NCBI GenBank assembly: GCA_022661535.1
Contig: JAKULF010000005.1
Coordinates: 3,348,001 to 3,412,000 of the forward strand
Length of the DNA stretch: 64,000 nucleotides
Source: Eutypa lata
Taxonomy: Eukaryota > Ascomycota > Sordariomycetes > Xylariales > Diatrypaceae
Direction: 5' to 3'
Shown here: positions 44,629 to 59,404 of the stretch, one piece after another
Position numbering within the stretch: the stretch's first letter is position 1
Layout of the letters: each line of letters begins with the position of its first letter
The notes under the pieces: generated by a model
Seen by the model: only the letters and a program-made list of their open reading frames with translations
Databases searched by the model: none
Told to the model about the DNA's origin: nothing
Program-made: the position numbers and the translations under genes

Positions 44629-47600
44629 ATGGCGTGGGATCATCTGTCAATCACTTCACCTCATTTGGTGTACATAATTCTAGGAGGGTTCACCTCACTT
44701 TTTATGCTTTGCTCCTCGGTAATCAAGGAGCGCATGTACATTGGCGAAGCAACTGTCGCAACACTCTGCGGCGTGATCTTCGGGCCTCATGCTGCAAATC
44801 TGATCAACCCCATATCATGGGGCAACGTCGACACTGTTACCCTTGAATTTTCTCGGATCGTGCTGGTCGTCCAATGTTTCGCCGTCGGTGTCGAATTGCC
44901 TAAGTTCTACATGGAGAAACATTGGAAGTCCGTCGTGTATCTCTTGCTACCTGTAATGACTTTCGGTTGGCTAATGGTGAGCCTGTTTATCTGGTGGTTG
45001 ATACCATCTTTAAATTGGCTCGAAAGCTTAGCCATTGCAGCTTGTGTGACTGCTACCGATCCTGTCTTGGCTTCGTCCGTTGTCGGAAAAGGCAAGTTCG
45101 CCAAGCGTGTACCGAAGCATTTGCGAGACGTGCTTTCTGCCGAGTCCGGTTGCAACGATGGTATGGCCTTTCCCTTTATATACCTCGCCGTGTATCTCCT
45201 ACAGGAGCACCTCCATGCTGGGCCTAGTTTGTACCACTGGTTCGTGTACACCATCTTATACGAGTGCATTTTCGGGGCGTTCTATGGGTTTATGATTGGA
45301 TACATTGCTCGACATGGTATCAAGGCTGCCGAGAGGAGTGATTTGATCGACCGAGAAAGTTTCCTTGTCTTTTACTTCGTACTCGCGCTTTTCTGTGCCG
45401 GGTCCGGAAGCTTGCTTGGTGTCGATGACCTACTGGTCGGCTTCGCAGCAGGGGTTGGGTTTTCCAACGACGGCTGGTTTAGTGAGAAGACCGAAGAATC
45501 GCATGTGTCCAACGTCATCGACCTTTTGCTAAACTTGACATACTTTGTGTACCTAGGGACTATCATCCCTTGGGACCAATTTAACAACGCCGACTTAGGC
45601 CTTTCCGCCTGGCGCCTCTCTGTCATAGCCATCCTAGTCATCTTCTTCCGTCGTATCCCTGTCATGCTTTTGATGAAGCCTCTAATACCAGATGTTAAGA
45701 CCTGGCGAGAGGCACTATTTGCAGGCCATTTCGGACCTATAGGAGTCGGAGCGATCTTTGTTGCGATCCTCTGCCGTGCTGAGCTGGAGACAGAACACAC
45801 GATCCCGCTCGCGGAACTTCCACCTGAGGACGCCGAATTCTACAATGTCATCGCCCTTGTCTGGCCGATTGTCACATTTATGGTCATCGCATCGATTATT
45901 GTTCATGGTTCATCAATCGCTGTCTTCACACTAGGAAAGCGTATTAACACTCTGTCGCTTACGATGTCGTACACGACTGCTCCTGAGGACGGCCCATCAT
46001 GGATGAATCGACTACCTCGCATCTCATCTCAGTCTAAGTCTCAAGCTCGAACTATGTCTGATACTGATTATGAAGAGATGAAAATGCCCGATTTCCCACC
46101 TGGTACTCTTCCACCAACTGGGATGCCTGGCCAATTTTTACGACGTCAGCGCGAAGAAGACTACCCAAGCAGGGCGGGAAGCCGAGCGTCTTCTCGTCGC
46201 CGAAGAAAGAAGTGGGACGATGGTATTGGCCCTGGTGGACCAGTTACTCAATCGGCGATATTCCCTCAGCGCAAGAGCACGGGCGAACTAATGTCACCAA
46301 CGTCGCCTTCGTCGCCAATGTCTCCAACTGAAGGGGAGGACTCTCGTTTATCTTCGGAACCTAGGACACAAGAAGAATATGACGAGAAACGAGCGGAAGA
46401 AGAGCACGGAGCCGCTGCGGGAGAGCCTGGACCCAGAGGCGAACAGCCACCGCCAGAAATCGATGTCTATAGTGAAGGAGGTCACATTATAGTAGAAGAC
46501 CAGGACGGTCAGGTCCTGGCAGTTGAAGAAACCGGCCATGATATGCGTGTCCCAGACCCCCATGAGATTAAAGAAAAAGCGAAGAAGGAAACGGAGAAAC
46601 CTTACTGGACATATGAATCCATCAAAAAGAGCCTGGGTAAATGGCGTGAAGAGGAACAGAGAAAACGCAAGGATAAGGGAAAGACTGACCGGAAACACGA
46701 ACCCGCTAGGGCATATCAGTTCGGCAATACGGTAAGCGAATCCCAGCCCTGTCGTAGTGAAGTCAAAGACAAACTAACAAGGACTGCTAGATCATCGTTG
46801 AAGATGAAGATGGAGAAGTCGTCAAGAAATACGATATCCCCCCTCAACAAGAAGGCAAAGATTATGTTGCCACTGGTCTGAAGTATATGGGAATGGGTGG
46901 TTTCGTTAAACCACCTAACAAGGCTCCAGAAGCGGAGGGGAGAACAGAAGAAGAGCCAGAAGCAGGCCCTAGCAGACCCATCAGGCAGCCTACGTTCAGT
47001 GGATGGGCTGGTTTCGGCAAAGCGGGTGCCGGAGAGCCGAAGAAGAAGGGCGGAGTTGCTACCAAGGAATTCGACGAGGACGATGATCGCAAGATTCGAT
47101 TCACGATCGGTGGTGTTGGTAGGCGAATGACCAAGGATGATTTCCTAAAGGAGGTTCAGAAACTCGACCCGAAGACTAGACGAGAAGTTGTTGAGGAGTC
47201 GTCGGCCCCGGCTGCTGTAAAGTCAGAGGCGAAAGAGCCACAAGTAACCACAGCTAGCCCGCAGGTCTCTAGCCGCGACGCCTCCGCGCAACCTGCTGCT
47301 GCCAAAGAGAAGGAGACGACAAGTAGCGCCTCGAGCTCAGGCAAATCCCCCGCGCGATCGGAAGAAACCCGGGGGCGCAGCGCGACAATGACCGGATCGG
47401 GTCGACAGGAAGCCAGCTCAAGCAGCTCCGATGCAGCCGAGACCGGTGCCGAGCGCAGACGGAGGTTGGCAGCATTTGCTAGCGTACGCGATGACACTGA
47501 TGAACGGGAGACGCCGGCCGAACGACGGAGGCGAGAGGCCGCCCTAGGAGTCAGTGGTGGCGATGCAGAGGACAGCGATAGTGACGATGACAACACGGAG

Positions 47601-47672
47601 CGAGTCCCAAGCTCTTCGAGGCGCCCTGGCATTAGGTTTGCGGACGACGCAGCGGCGAGACGAAGAGCATGA
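44629..47672 (+). CDS. nha1: Plasma-membrane Na+(K+)/H+ antiporter, Nha1 type
   Basis: Two exons, 44629-46731 and 46791-47672, with a 59-nt intron, give 994 aa. The first 450 residues form the CPA1 transport domain with about 12 membrane segments. TATDPVLASSVVGKGKF and ESGCNDGMAFPF include the Asp pair (ND) needed for cation exchange, and HFGPIGVGAIF is the usual late helix. The remaining half is a long hydrophilic cytoplasmic tail rich in Ser, Glu, Arg and Pro, as in yeast Nha1 and fission-yeast Sod2. The tail continues across the intron (QFGNT to IIVEDEDGE). The protein exports Na+ and K+ for salt tolerance and pH control. Its leader carries a 46-aa upstream ORF and a palindrome. Confidence 0.93.
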
Positions 47673-48650
47673 TTCCATTTTGTTTTTTTCATACGCATCT
47701 ACAATACAGATCTGGATACAGGCACGGGCCTAGAACGATACAGGGTGGTTTAATGATAAAATACATCTTACGCAGCAGGCGGAATCAGCATGCGCTGTTT
47801 CATCATATGTGACTTTAGAATAGATAGACTTGAGTCCCGTGGAGTTAGCGTGGAGGATGTTGTTGGTTCATGTCGTATACGCTTATATATTAATGTTTAT
47901 GATGCTTGGTTGGCTATAATATGTGATTTACTTGGTGATTTTTAGAGCAATTACATCTTTGTGACTTGAGTACTTAGCTCCACCTACCTAGAGACATGTG
48001 GTAAGACCAATGATCTCATGTGTTTACCTACCAGGTAAGTAAGTACTTGCAAATTGGTTTTTTTTTATTTTTAAGTTTCTTCATATTGTATTCACCCCAT
48101 AACCTCCAATCTCTTATCGCCTGCTAGATGCCGATAACGCGTTCAACCTTAAACTATCAGGGCGCGTACATCTCACTCTGAGGTTACAACGCGCATGGCG
48201 CAAACTGATACCCGAACATAATAATTATTTCGCAATTAATAACAGAATTTTACGAGATCGATTGTCAGCCCACGTACTTACGTATACTGTATACCACATA
48301 ATTTCCTCAAGGCGTATCAAGAAATCATCATTGAACGCACCCAAGCTCCCTAAGTACCTAGGTATCTCAACAAACTCTATTACGCGTGGTGGCCAATGCA
48401 GTGGGTCAGTGCATAGTCAAATCTGTTAATTACGGCATGTACGATCTTCATACCCGCAGGACATAACAACTGAAGACGCCAAATCAACACCATCATTTCA
48501 TCTTCTCACGTTAAAAAGCTACATAATCCACCTACCCTAATTTGCATGTAGCATTAGACTCTGTGGATATTGTAGAAACGAAACTTACATTCATCTACAC
48601 CTTTCATTCCCCCACCAATCAGATCTACGCTGGCGCGTTAAAACCAAAAC
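47673..48650. other. Intergenic region
   Basis: Nothing coding is supported. It contains a poly-T run near 48058-48067 and CCACCTACCTAG, CCTAGGTATC-type words like those before the antiporter. Confidence 0.5.
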
Positions 48651-51600
48651 ATGGCTTCGCTTCTTAGCCTCCCTGTGGAGCTGCTGGGATACATCGCTCA
48701 AGATTTGGAAAATGTTGGCGACGTATCAGCTTTGTCGAGATCCTGTCGGCACCTGTACGATGCCACCATCTGCACTTTGTATCGCCGTGTCAAAGATGAC
48801 CCCGAAGTCTTGCACCGAGCCGTTAAGAACGGCCACGTCCGGACTGTCCGCGGTTTGCTCGCGGCTGGTGCAGATCCGAACGTGGCGTGGGTTCAGCGAT
48901 ATCCTGCGATCAACTTCATCCACGAAACTCAGCTTGCTCACTCGCAGAGCTCATCTTTCCAACTCACACGGATGATTAAAGCTGTGAATGAGAAGATCGC
49001 GTCCTCTGATGAAAAAGGAGATAATCATGTGATCGCGCAAATCGACACCTACAGCGATCTGGCGGATGATGATAGTGCCTATGATGAGTACTGGTCTGAT
49101 GAATTCGGAGACAGCTATGACAGCAATTTGGAGGACGAGGACTCTAGCGATATTGATTTCGAGAGTGAAAGTAGTAGCGAGAGCGAGGATGACAACGACG
49201 ACAACGACAATGATGACGAGGATGAGGTTATGAATGATATGACTTTGCCTAGGCAATACTACTGGACACCATTGCATGTCGCTGCTTTCAGTGGTAATGT
49301 GGACGTCGTTGAGTTACTGCTAAACTACGGTGCCAACATTCATGCCCTTTCACGCGGGTTTTGCAAGTGTTCATATCCCACAGCTCAGTGCTCTAAGTCT
49401 GTCAAGAAGCCCGTCTACCCGCTCTGGATGCCACTTCATACCGCTATCTGCCACGGCCATGAGCCTATCGCACATCTTCTTCTAAGCCGGGGAGCATCGA
49501 TACACGTTTCTACCCGGGGCCTAGGAATAAGCGATGAGCGGGTAACAGCTCTTCACTCGGCGTGTTACTCTGGATCTACAACACTGTCACGCTTCCTAAT
49601 AAACCGAGGCTATCAGACCGATGTCGATTGCGAAGACCACCTAGAAATGTCACCGATGAGTTACGCCTACTATTCGGGTAACTGGGAATGTATCGATCTG
49701 CTGGTGGAGCATGGTGCAACCCCCGATGCACGTCTTGGCCCCTTCACCCTATTCAAGCACGCCTGCTTCTACTCGCGATTTCACGAGGCTTTCCGCTTCG
49801 TTGAGCTCGGCGCAGACTTGGATCTTTCCTTGCACATGACGGAAATGTCACCATTACATTGTTGCTGCCAGCAGCCTTACTACAACTCTCGAAACCGCCT
49901 ACGACCTCCCCTACGAGCTGCGAAGCAAGTTGCCCTCAGGGATACGATGGTGAAGGTTATACTGGAGACGGGAGCAGACATTGATAAACGAGATCATGAT
50001 TCTGAGACCCCCCTGATGCAAGCTGCGTGTTTTCATCTCGCAAGCGTCGTTGAACTGCTTCTAGCCGCAGGGGCCAATCCAAAGATACGTATTGGCGGAC
50101 AGATAGCCTTATTCAGTGCATGTGGATCCCATGTTACTTCTCGTAAGGGCGAACTACTTCGCATAGTGAAAGCCTTACTCCCCTACATATCGAATTCCAA
50201 GGATTATGAAACTGCTCTAGCCAGTATCTGTGAGACCGATAACCGAATCGACAAGTCAGAGGTCGTGCATCTGTTTCTTGAGCGTGGGGCTTCTGCTTGC
50301 CTTAAACGTATGGTCGGCCAATCCATGTTCGCACAAGCAATAGTCCACAGCAACCTCGAGGTTGCCGATATTCTTCTAGAAAATGGACTGAGGCCACCTA
50401 ACACGACAGAGCTCCTCAACATAATTGATTCGACGATTCAGTGGGACAATCCGTCCGGCCTCAAGTATCTTGTCGACAAGTTTCCTGATTCAGGTGAAAT
50501 GATGAAGAGTGGTCCATTATTATACCAGGCACTGCTTAGCCGACATGGGAAATGCGCTCGGTTCCTGATCAAGGCTGGGGCCCCAGTGTCATATCGCGGG
50601 CCAGATGGCACAACTTCTCTAATCCGTGCTTCAGCCTTCACCGGCACTTCCCTAGCTAAAATGCTACTCAAACGTGGTGCTGACCCGAACGAGATATCAC
50701 AAGGCCACCATAGCCCACTCTCATTTCCTATAATTAAGGGTAATGTCGAAATGATCCGTCTCTTGCTCGATCATGGCATAGACAGTAAGTCTTTCCAAGT
50801 TCTATATTTATATTATTTTATACCTTGTCTTGGGAATGTCGCTTGGACCTGAAACCTATTTAAAGGCCGTTTCGATCTTACCCCATTCTCTTGGAAGAGA
50901 AGTAGCTGACTCGAGGTGTTACAGTTCATAAACGACTAGAGGGAGCGAACGGAACTAGCCTTGTTGACCTCGCAGTGCATGGTCATTACCTAGATGCACT
51001 TCAGACAATGGTATACCATCCAGCATGGTGGAACTCTAACCAGGTGGAGCGCAATGACTATGTCATAAGAGCCTTGTTATCATCAGCTGGAGCGGATAGT
51101 CTTACTCTAGGAGCGACACTACATTACCTCCTTAAACAAGGAGGTGGAGACCCCAACACTCCATGCCGATCGCTCGATGCTAGCCCACTACACTTAGCCA
51201 TCCTGTTCGACCAAGGCGAAGCGGTCCGCGTCCTCATGAACCATGGTGCTGATATACACCGAAAGCTAACAATCCGTGTGTCACTCCCATTTGACGACAC
51301 GACGCCACTCGAATACGCGATCGGTAGTCGTAGTGCTTCTCTCCGGCTTATCGAGTATATGCTACTAAACTCACCTCTGAAGAATTACACCGGGTTGTTC
51401 CCTGGCGACTCTAGCTCTGATTCTGATTCCGATTCAGATGACGATACTTCTTCAGGGCTCCTCAAGGGAGTAGATGTAGCCGCATACGGCCGCACCGAAC
51501 CCTTGGACGTCAGGGGTCTGGCTATCGACTATACGCACGCGGCTGGTCAGCGGCACAAACCCGAGGTCTTCCGCCTGCTGTTCGGGCGCGTCGGTCGCCT

Positions 51601-51922
51601 GGACCCCAACCTGCGCAACGACGACGGTCACACGCCCCTGGCGCTCTTCTGCCAGGCGGTCGAGATTGGCCTTGAGGATGCCGAGTTCACGGCCCCGATG
51701 GTCGCCGTGAGGTCTATGGGCTGCGTCAGCGAGCTACTGCGGCTCGGCGCCGACGCCCTGGTCAAAGATAATGCAGGAGTCACGCCTCTCGACCGCGTCA
51801 GGAAGATCATGAACTACGTGGGGCCCTCTGAGTATATGCGGGAAGTTGCGAGGGTCTGGAATACCGCGTTCGTTATCGAGGGCTCGGTGTTGAGGGAGAA
51901 GACCGGAGACGAGAGCGGATGA
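48651..51922 (+). CDS. F-box / ankyrin-repeat protein
   Basis: Two exons, 48651-50784 and 50925-51922, with a 140-nt intron, give 1,043 aa. Residues 3-45 (LLSLPVELLGYIAQDL..SALSRSCRHLYD) form an F-box, which in other proteins binds Skp1 of SCF ubiquitin ligases. About eleven ankyrin repeats follow, for example TPLHVAAFSGNVDVVELLLNYGANIH. They are interrupted at about residues 136-196 by a very acidic Asp/Glu/Ser-rich insert, and later by a shorter Ser/Asp run near 51411-51450. The acidic inserts suggest phosphorylation or binding to basic partners. Fungal genomes hold many such proteins, mostly uncharacterised; substrate recognition through the ankyrin part is inferred. The last 450 bp are clearly more GC-rich. 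Confidence 0.88.
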
Positions 51923-52559
51923 GTCGGTGTTGGTATGACTGTAGCAACCAACATAACATACACGCAATACGATTGCAGGGCTACGGATATGGTGTTTCAC
52001 TTTGCAGTTGCAACAAAATGCAGCTACATACCCGTCTGTATTCAGTCGCATAGCTGGACTATGTTGCTAGGCGTTTTCGGTACGGGGGAAGTGGCTATTT
52101 GCACCTCCTGGGCTTTCTTGTTATATTCTACATAACGATCCTTTCTATCCTAGTCCTGCGGACGGAAACTTTTACTTGTCAGATACCCCCCCAAGGAGTT
52201 TAGTCCCCTTCCAAGGTGGAAGGGGAAATACAGTACAGTAGATAGTACATGTGCTTGTGTAAGATTAACTAATTCGTTGCGCAACGTGTTGCGTTGCGTT
52301 GCGTTGCGTTGCATCAGGGATAAGATGCCTACATACTAGGGAAGTTACTTAAGTAGGTGATGAAGTAATTAATGGAAAATGATTGCCTTTTAACTGCTGT
52401 TTGGACATGATTGATTGCTGGAGCTGATGAGCTGTTGAGATGATATTCTCTTATGAACATACATTTATGGCATATTACTCAATGATCAATAGATTATATT
52501 AGTTCTTTATGGACATTAAAGTAAATTGTTCTCTTAATTTAAGCATAGTAGATCAATCG
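51923..52559. other. Intergenic, boundary to AT-rich block
   Basis: Normal-composition DNA between the ankyrin gene and the AT block. A (GTTGC)n run with a 12-bp palindrome CGTTGCGCAACG is at 52275-52312. No gene. Confidence 0.5.
52275..52312. repeat. (GTTGC)n microsatellite with palindromic start
   Basis: Begins with CGTTGCGCAACG (52275-52286, perfect palindrome) and continues as tandem GTTGC units to 52312. A simple repeat near the edge of the AT-rich block. Confidence 0.85.
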
Positions 52560-55500
52560 ACATATGCCCCGGCCTAACGCCCTCCTAATAGCATTCATTT
52601 TTTAATGGATTAATAAACATATATTAAAATTTTGTATAAGGCGTATACCTTGTAGCTATATATTAATTTACGGTAATATTAATAAAATTCTATCGAAAAA
52701 AATTATTTAATTATATTAATTATTTTTTAAATAATATAAAAATATTATAATTTTTAATATAAAATTTTTTTAATTATTTAATAAAAAATTATTAATTTTT
52801 TCGTTATAAATTTAATAATTTTTTAATTAAAATTTTACGTTTTTTTTATTTTTAAAAAAATATTTAAAAAAAATTATAAAAAATTAAAACGAAAAATTAA
52901 AATTTTAAAATAAATTATTTTTATATATTTAATATAATATCGTTAAAATTTTTAATTTAAATTAAAAAATTATAATTTATAATTTTTTAATTTTAATATA
53001 AAATAAAATTAATATAAATTTAATTTTATTTAAAAGTTTTTAAAAATTAAATTAATTTTAATAAATTTTATAATATTTTAAACGTTATAAATAAAAAATA
53101 TAATATTAAAATAATTTTTTTTATAATTATATATTAAATATTTTTATATATATTTTATTAAAGAAAATAATAAAAAATAAATTAAAATAATATTATATAT
53201 TTATAATTATTTAAATTAAATATATTATTTTTATTTTTATTTTTTTTAAGTTTTTTTTAATTAATTTAAAAAAAATAATTTATATATTTTTAATTAATAT
53301 ATTATTTAAAAGGTTTATTAAACGTTTAAAAAAATTAATAAATTATTAATATATATTTATAAAATATTTATTAATTATTTATATATTTTTAATTATAATA
53401 TTATATTTATATTATATATTATAAAGTTAAATTAATTATTTTTATTTTTTTATATAACGTTTTTATTTAACGTTATATTAAACGATATATAAAAATTTAA
53501 ATTTATAAAAACGTTTTATTATATATATATAAATTTAAATATAAAAATATATTATTAAATAATAATATTTAAAAAAAATTAAAAAGCATTTATAAATATA
53601 ACGAAATATTTTTTATAACGTTTTATTATTATTTAATATTAATTTATTTTTAAACGATTTAATAAAAAAATATTTTACGATTTATTTTTATAATTAAAAA
53701 ATATAAAAATTTATAAATATTTTAAACGAAATTTTAATAATTATTAATATAAATATTAAATAATTATAAATTATATAAATTTTAAAAACGTAAATTTTTT
53801 TAAATTCTTTATTAATAATTTTATAAATATTTATAAATTAAAAAATTATTAATATTTTTAAATATTATATTAAATGTTTTAATTTTTATATAAATAAAAA
53901 TAATTATTTAAATTATTTTTAAATTTTTATTTTCGAAAAATTAATTAATTAATAAAAATATATTAACGAAATTATTAAAAATTATAAATGTTTTTTTATA
54001 AATTTTAAAAATAAATATTATTTTTAAAAACGAAATATAATTAAATTTAATAAAAAGTAATATAATAAGTTATATTTTTAATAAATATTTATTATATATA
54101 TTAATTAATTTTTTTAAATATAAATTATTTTTTAAATTTTAATAAAATTATTAATAATATTTATAATAATAATAATATATTATTTTAAATTTTAATTTTT
54201 ATAAATTTTATTAAAATATTTTATATTTTAATAAATTATTATAAAAAAAATATTTATAAAGTTTTTAAATTATTAAAGAAATTATTTAATATTATTAATA
54301 ATTTTATTTAAATAATTTAAATTATAAAAAATTATTTAATTAAGTTTTATATATATATCTTTATATAAATATATTAAATATATTTATTAATTTTTAAAGT
54401 TATTATATATTAAAATATTTAATATAAAAATTAAATTTATAAATTAAATAAAAAAACGTTAATAAATATATATTTAAGTTTTATTTAAAAAAATATATTT
54501 AAATATATTTTTTAAAAAAATCGATTTATTTATTATTTATAAACTTTTAAATATATAATTTTAATTTATAATTAATAAAAAACGTTTATAAAAGATTTAA
54601 TAATATAAATAAGTTTTATTAATTTAATTATTATATATTCGTTATATATTTATTAATTTAATAATAATAATATATGTAATTTTTTTATAATAATAAAATA
54701 AAGTTTATAATAATTTATTTTTATAAAAAATAAATAAAACTTTTTAAAAAAGTTTAATTTTTTTTTATAATTAATATAAATTATAAATATATAAAAAATA
54801 AAAAGAAAAATAAAAGTTTATAAAATATATAAATATATATATATATTTTATAAATATTTAATAAATATTTATTTATTTTAATTTAATTAAATTAATTATA
54901 AAAGTATTAATAAATTTATAATCGTTTAATATATATATTTTTATATATTAAATAATTTTTAAAACTTTAAAAAAAATTATTAATTACGATTTAAAATTAA
55001 AAGCGTATAATAACGAAAGCTTAATTAATATTATTTTAAATATAAAATAAATTAATTTTTAAAATATTTCTTTTTAAATATTTATTAAACGTTTATTAAT
55101 ATATTTAAGTTAAAGTTAAATAATTTTTAAATTAAAAAATAATTTCGTTTATAAATCGAAATATTATTTTATTTATATTTTTAAATTTTATTACGTTTAT
55201 TATACTTATAATATTAAAAAAGTATTTAATAAATATTATAATAAAAGTATAAATAATTTATATAATATTATAATAAATCTTTTAAACGTTTAATTATAAA
55301 AGAAATATTTTAAAATATTTAAGCGTATAAAAAATATATAAGTTTTTATTATATTTTTAATTTTTTAATATATATTTAATAAAAATTTATAAAAGATTTT
55401 AAATAATTAAAATTTTATTTTAAGCTTTATAAATAATATTTATATAAAAAGAAATTCGTTATTTATATTAATTTAAATCGTTTATTTTTAAAAGTTTTAA

Positions 55501-58400
55501 TTAAAAATTAAAACTTTATAATTATAATAATTAATTACGTTAAAGTTTTTTACGAAATAAATTATTAATTTAATAATTATTAAATATTTTTATATAACGT
55601 TATATTATTTAATATTATTTAAAACTTAATTTATATTTAATTAAATAAAATTTTCGAAAAATATAATGTTTATTATATATACGTTAATATTAAATTAAAT
55701 AAATAATAAAATAAAATATTTAATTTTAAACGTAAGTTTTTTAATATATTATAAATAAATATTCGTTAATTTTTTTTAAATTTAAAAGATATAAAAATTA
55801 AAAAAAACAAATTAAATAAAATCGTTTTTTATTAATAATAATAATAATAATAAATAATTAAACTTTATAATTATTATATATAATAATTTAATATAAAAAC
55901 GTTTTATTAATATTAATAATATTTTTAAAAATAAATATAAATTTATTTTAAATTAAACGAATTAAGTAATTTTTTTAATAAATAATATATTATTTATATT
56001 ATTTAATAAAAATTATAATATTAAAAAAACATAAGTTTTTTAAGTTATTTATTTAATAAATATTTATTAATAAATTTAAAGTTATTTTATAATAAAATTT
56101 TAATATATATAACGTAAAAATTTTTAATAAAATTTAATATATTAATAAAAAAATTTATAAATTTAAAAAATAAATAAATATAAAAAATAAATAAATATAA
56201 CTTTAAAAAAAATTAACGTTAAATAAAAAAAAGTTAATATTAAAAGTAAAAATATAAAAATTAAAAAAAAATATATAATTTTTATAATTATATATTAAAT
56301 AAATTATTTTTAATATTTAAAAAATATTTATTAAATATTATATTTTATAAAATAATTATTATATATTTATTATTATTTATACGTATTAATAAATTAATTA
56401 ATAATTAATAAAATTATATAAATATTAAAATATTAATTTTTATAATACGTATAAAAGTATTTTATAAATTTATAAATATTATAATATTAATTTTTATAAT
56501 ATAAATATATAAATATTTATAAAGTATTTTATTTATAAAAAAAAACTCTTTATTAATATATTAATTATTAATATATATAATTTATAAAATTAATATATTT
56601 TTATATATTTATTTTAAAAGTTAAATAAATATTTATTATATAATTATAAATAATAAAATTATTTAAACTTTATTATTTTATATTAATTAATTAATATATT
56701 TATTATTTAATTTTATATTAAAAAATATTTTTTAAATATTTAAAGCTTAATTAATTTTAACGAATCGTTTATAATTATTTCGACGCGATATTATTTTACT
56801 TTTAATAATTAAATTATAACGAATTATAATAAATAAGTTTTTTTTAATAATTATAACTTTATAAATATTTACGATAAAACGATTTTAAAATTTATAATTA
56901 TCGATATAAAAAATAAAATAAATTAATAAATATTAATTAAATATTTATAAAGTTTTTAAAAAGTATATATATATATTTTTATAATTAATAATAACGTAAA
57001 AATTATAAATTTTAAAAATATTAATTATTTTAATTATTTTAATAAATTTAAATTAATAAGTTAATTATATAAATATTTATAAAATATATATAAAAAATTT
57101 ACGTAAATTTTTATATTTTTGTAAATTATAATAAAAAAGATTTAAAATTTTTTTTTTTAATTAAAATAATAATATAAGTTTTTAATTTAATTAAAATATT
57201 AATTAAAAAAATAATATTAAAAAAATTAAAAATAACATCGTTATTATTATTATTATTATTATAATGTATTTTAATATTATTTTAATATTTTAAAAATATT
57301 TATAAAATATATAAAAATTATTTATTATAAAACTTAACGTTAAAGTTATAATTAAAATTATTTTTATTATTTTTTATAATAATTTTTTATATATTTTCGT
57401 TATTAATAACGATTTTATAATTTTTTAAATAATAATTAAAATTATTTAAATAATTTTAAAAAGTTTAAAAACTTTATAAATATAATATTTTTAATATTAA
57501 AAAGTATTTATAAAAGATTTATAATAATATTATATATAATAATATTAATAATAAAAATTTTAATAATATTAATTTTATTAAAAAACGATAAAATCGATTT
57601 TTATTTAATTTTTTTATAATAAATTTATTTTTATTATTTATTTATATAATAATAAAATTTTATATAAATATTTATAAAATATATTATAAATATTTATTTT
57701 AATTTTAAAAAATAAAACGTTTTTAAAATAAATATTTAAATTAATATATTATTTATAATCGTTTTAAAATATATTAATATTATATATAATTAATTATATA
57801 AAAAATATTTTTATAAAAATATTTTTAAAAACTTTTATATAAATTTTTATTTAATATATTATATATTAATCGATTTTATATTAAATAAATTTTTAATAAA
57901 ATATTTTTAAAAATATTTAAATAATATTATTAAGTATTTATTAAAGTTTCGTAATAAAAAAAATTATAATATAATATTTTTATAATATAATAATAAAATA
58001 AATAATTATTATTATTATAATATAATATAATATAATTTAAAAAAAATTATAATTAATAAATTTATTTAATTAAATAATAAATAATAAGCATTTATTTAAA
58101 AACTTAAATAAATTTATAAAAAAACTTTATTTTAATATATTTTATAAATATTTTTATATAAATATAATAATTTTAAAAAAATTTAAAAAAATATATAATT
58201 TTAAAATTAATAAATAAATAATTAATTTTTTAAAACAAAATATAATTTTTATTAATATTTTAAAATTTTTATTAAAATTTTTTATAAAAATAACGTTAAT
58301 AAAACGTTAAAAAAACGTTAAATTAAAATATATATCGATTAATTTATTATTATTTTAATTTATATTTTTAATTTAATTATATTATTATTTATTAAATTTA

Positions 58401-58539
58401 AAAATAAATTATTTTATAAATTAAAAAAGTTAATTTTTATATATAAATTATTTATATAAAATAATTACGTTATTTATATTTATTAAAAAAATTCTTTTTT
58501 TTTTATAATTTAAATTATATTACGTATAAAATTATAATT
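58401..58539 (+). repeat. Direct repeat A, copy 1
   Basis: Closely matches 59170-59303 in direct orientation, for example the shared TTAATTTTTATATATAAATT and the ATTATATTACG...TAAAATTATAATTT end. Both copies are AT-converted. Their spacing of about 770 bp suggests tandem units or terminal repeats of a lost element. Confidence 0.7.
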
Positions 58540-59002
58540 TTAATAAAATAATAACGATTTTATATTTCTTTTTAATTTTTATTATTATTTACGAACTTTA
58601 TATATATCGCGAAAATTTTTTCGTTTTTCGTTAAAATTTTATAATATAAACTTTAATTAAACGTTATAAAATCTTTTTATTAATTATAAAAAAATTATAA
58701 AATAAAAATATTTTTAATATTTATTTAAATACGTTATATATATATATTATAAATTAATAAAACTTTTTTTTATTTATTAAAATATAATTTTAATTATTAT
58801 TTTTTATTTACGAATTATTATTTTAATATTTTAATTATTATTTATTATTAACGATATTATTAATTATTATTTATTTTTTTATAAAATAATATCGTTAATT
58901 ATTAACTTTATTTATTTATTAATTAATTATATAAAAACGTAAATTATAAATATTTTTAATATATATATATTTAAAAAAAAATAATAAATAAAAATTAAAT
59001 AT

Positions 59003-59176
59003 AATTAAATAATTTTAAAATTTAACTTTATAATTATAACGATATAATTATAAATAAAATTAAACTTTAAAAAACACGTTATATTTTTTAATATAAATTA
59101 TTATTTTATTATATTATATTATATTATATTATATTATATTATTCGATTTAAACGTAATTTTAATAAAAATATAAAT
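59003..59176 (+). repeat. Direct repeat B, RIP-degraded copy
   Basis: Aligns base for base with 59405-59575 apart from one extra 5-bp unit. Nearly all differences are C to T or G to A in this copy. Example: TTCGATTTAAACGTAATTTT here against TTCGATTCGGACGTGACCCT in the other copy, with two of three CpG sites kept. Confidence 0.85.
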
Positions 59177-59303
59177 AAATTATTTTATAAATTAAAAAAA
59201 TTAATTTTTATATATAAATTATTTATATAATTATATTATTTATATTTATTAAAAGAATTTTTTTTTTTTATAATTCGAATTATATTACGCGTAAAATTAT
59301 AAT
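59170..59303 (+). repeat. Direct repeat A, copy 2
   Basis: Second copy of repeat A, slightly less degraded: it keeps ATTCGAAT and ACGCGTAAA where copy 1 has ATTTAAAT and ACGTATAAA. The differences are transitions apart from a few small indels. Confidence 0.7.
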
Positions 59304-59404
59304 TTATTTATTTATCGTCTTTTAAAACGTATAGCGAAGAATTGGTTTTAATATAACGAAAGAAGGATATTATATAAGGTTTTATATTTTTTGTTTTTTT
59401 AGTA

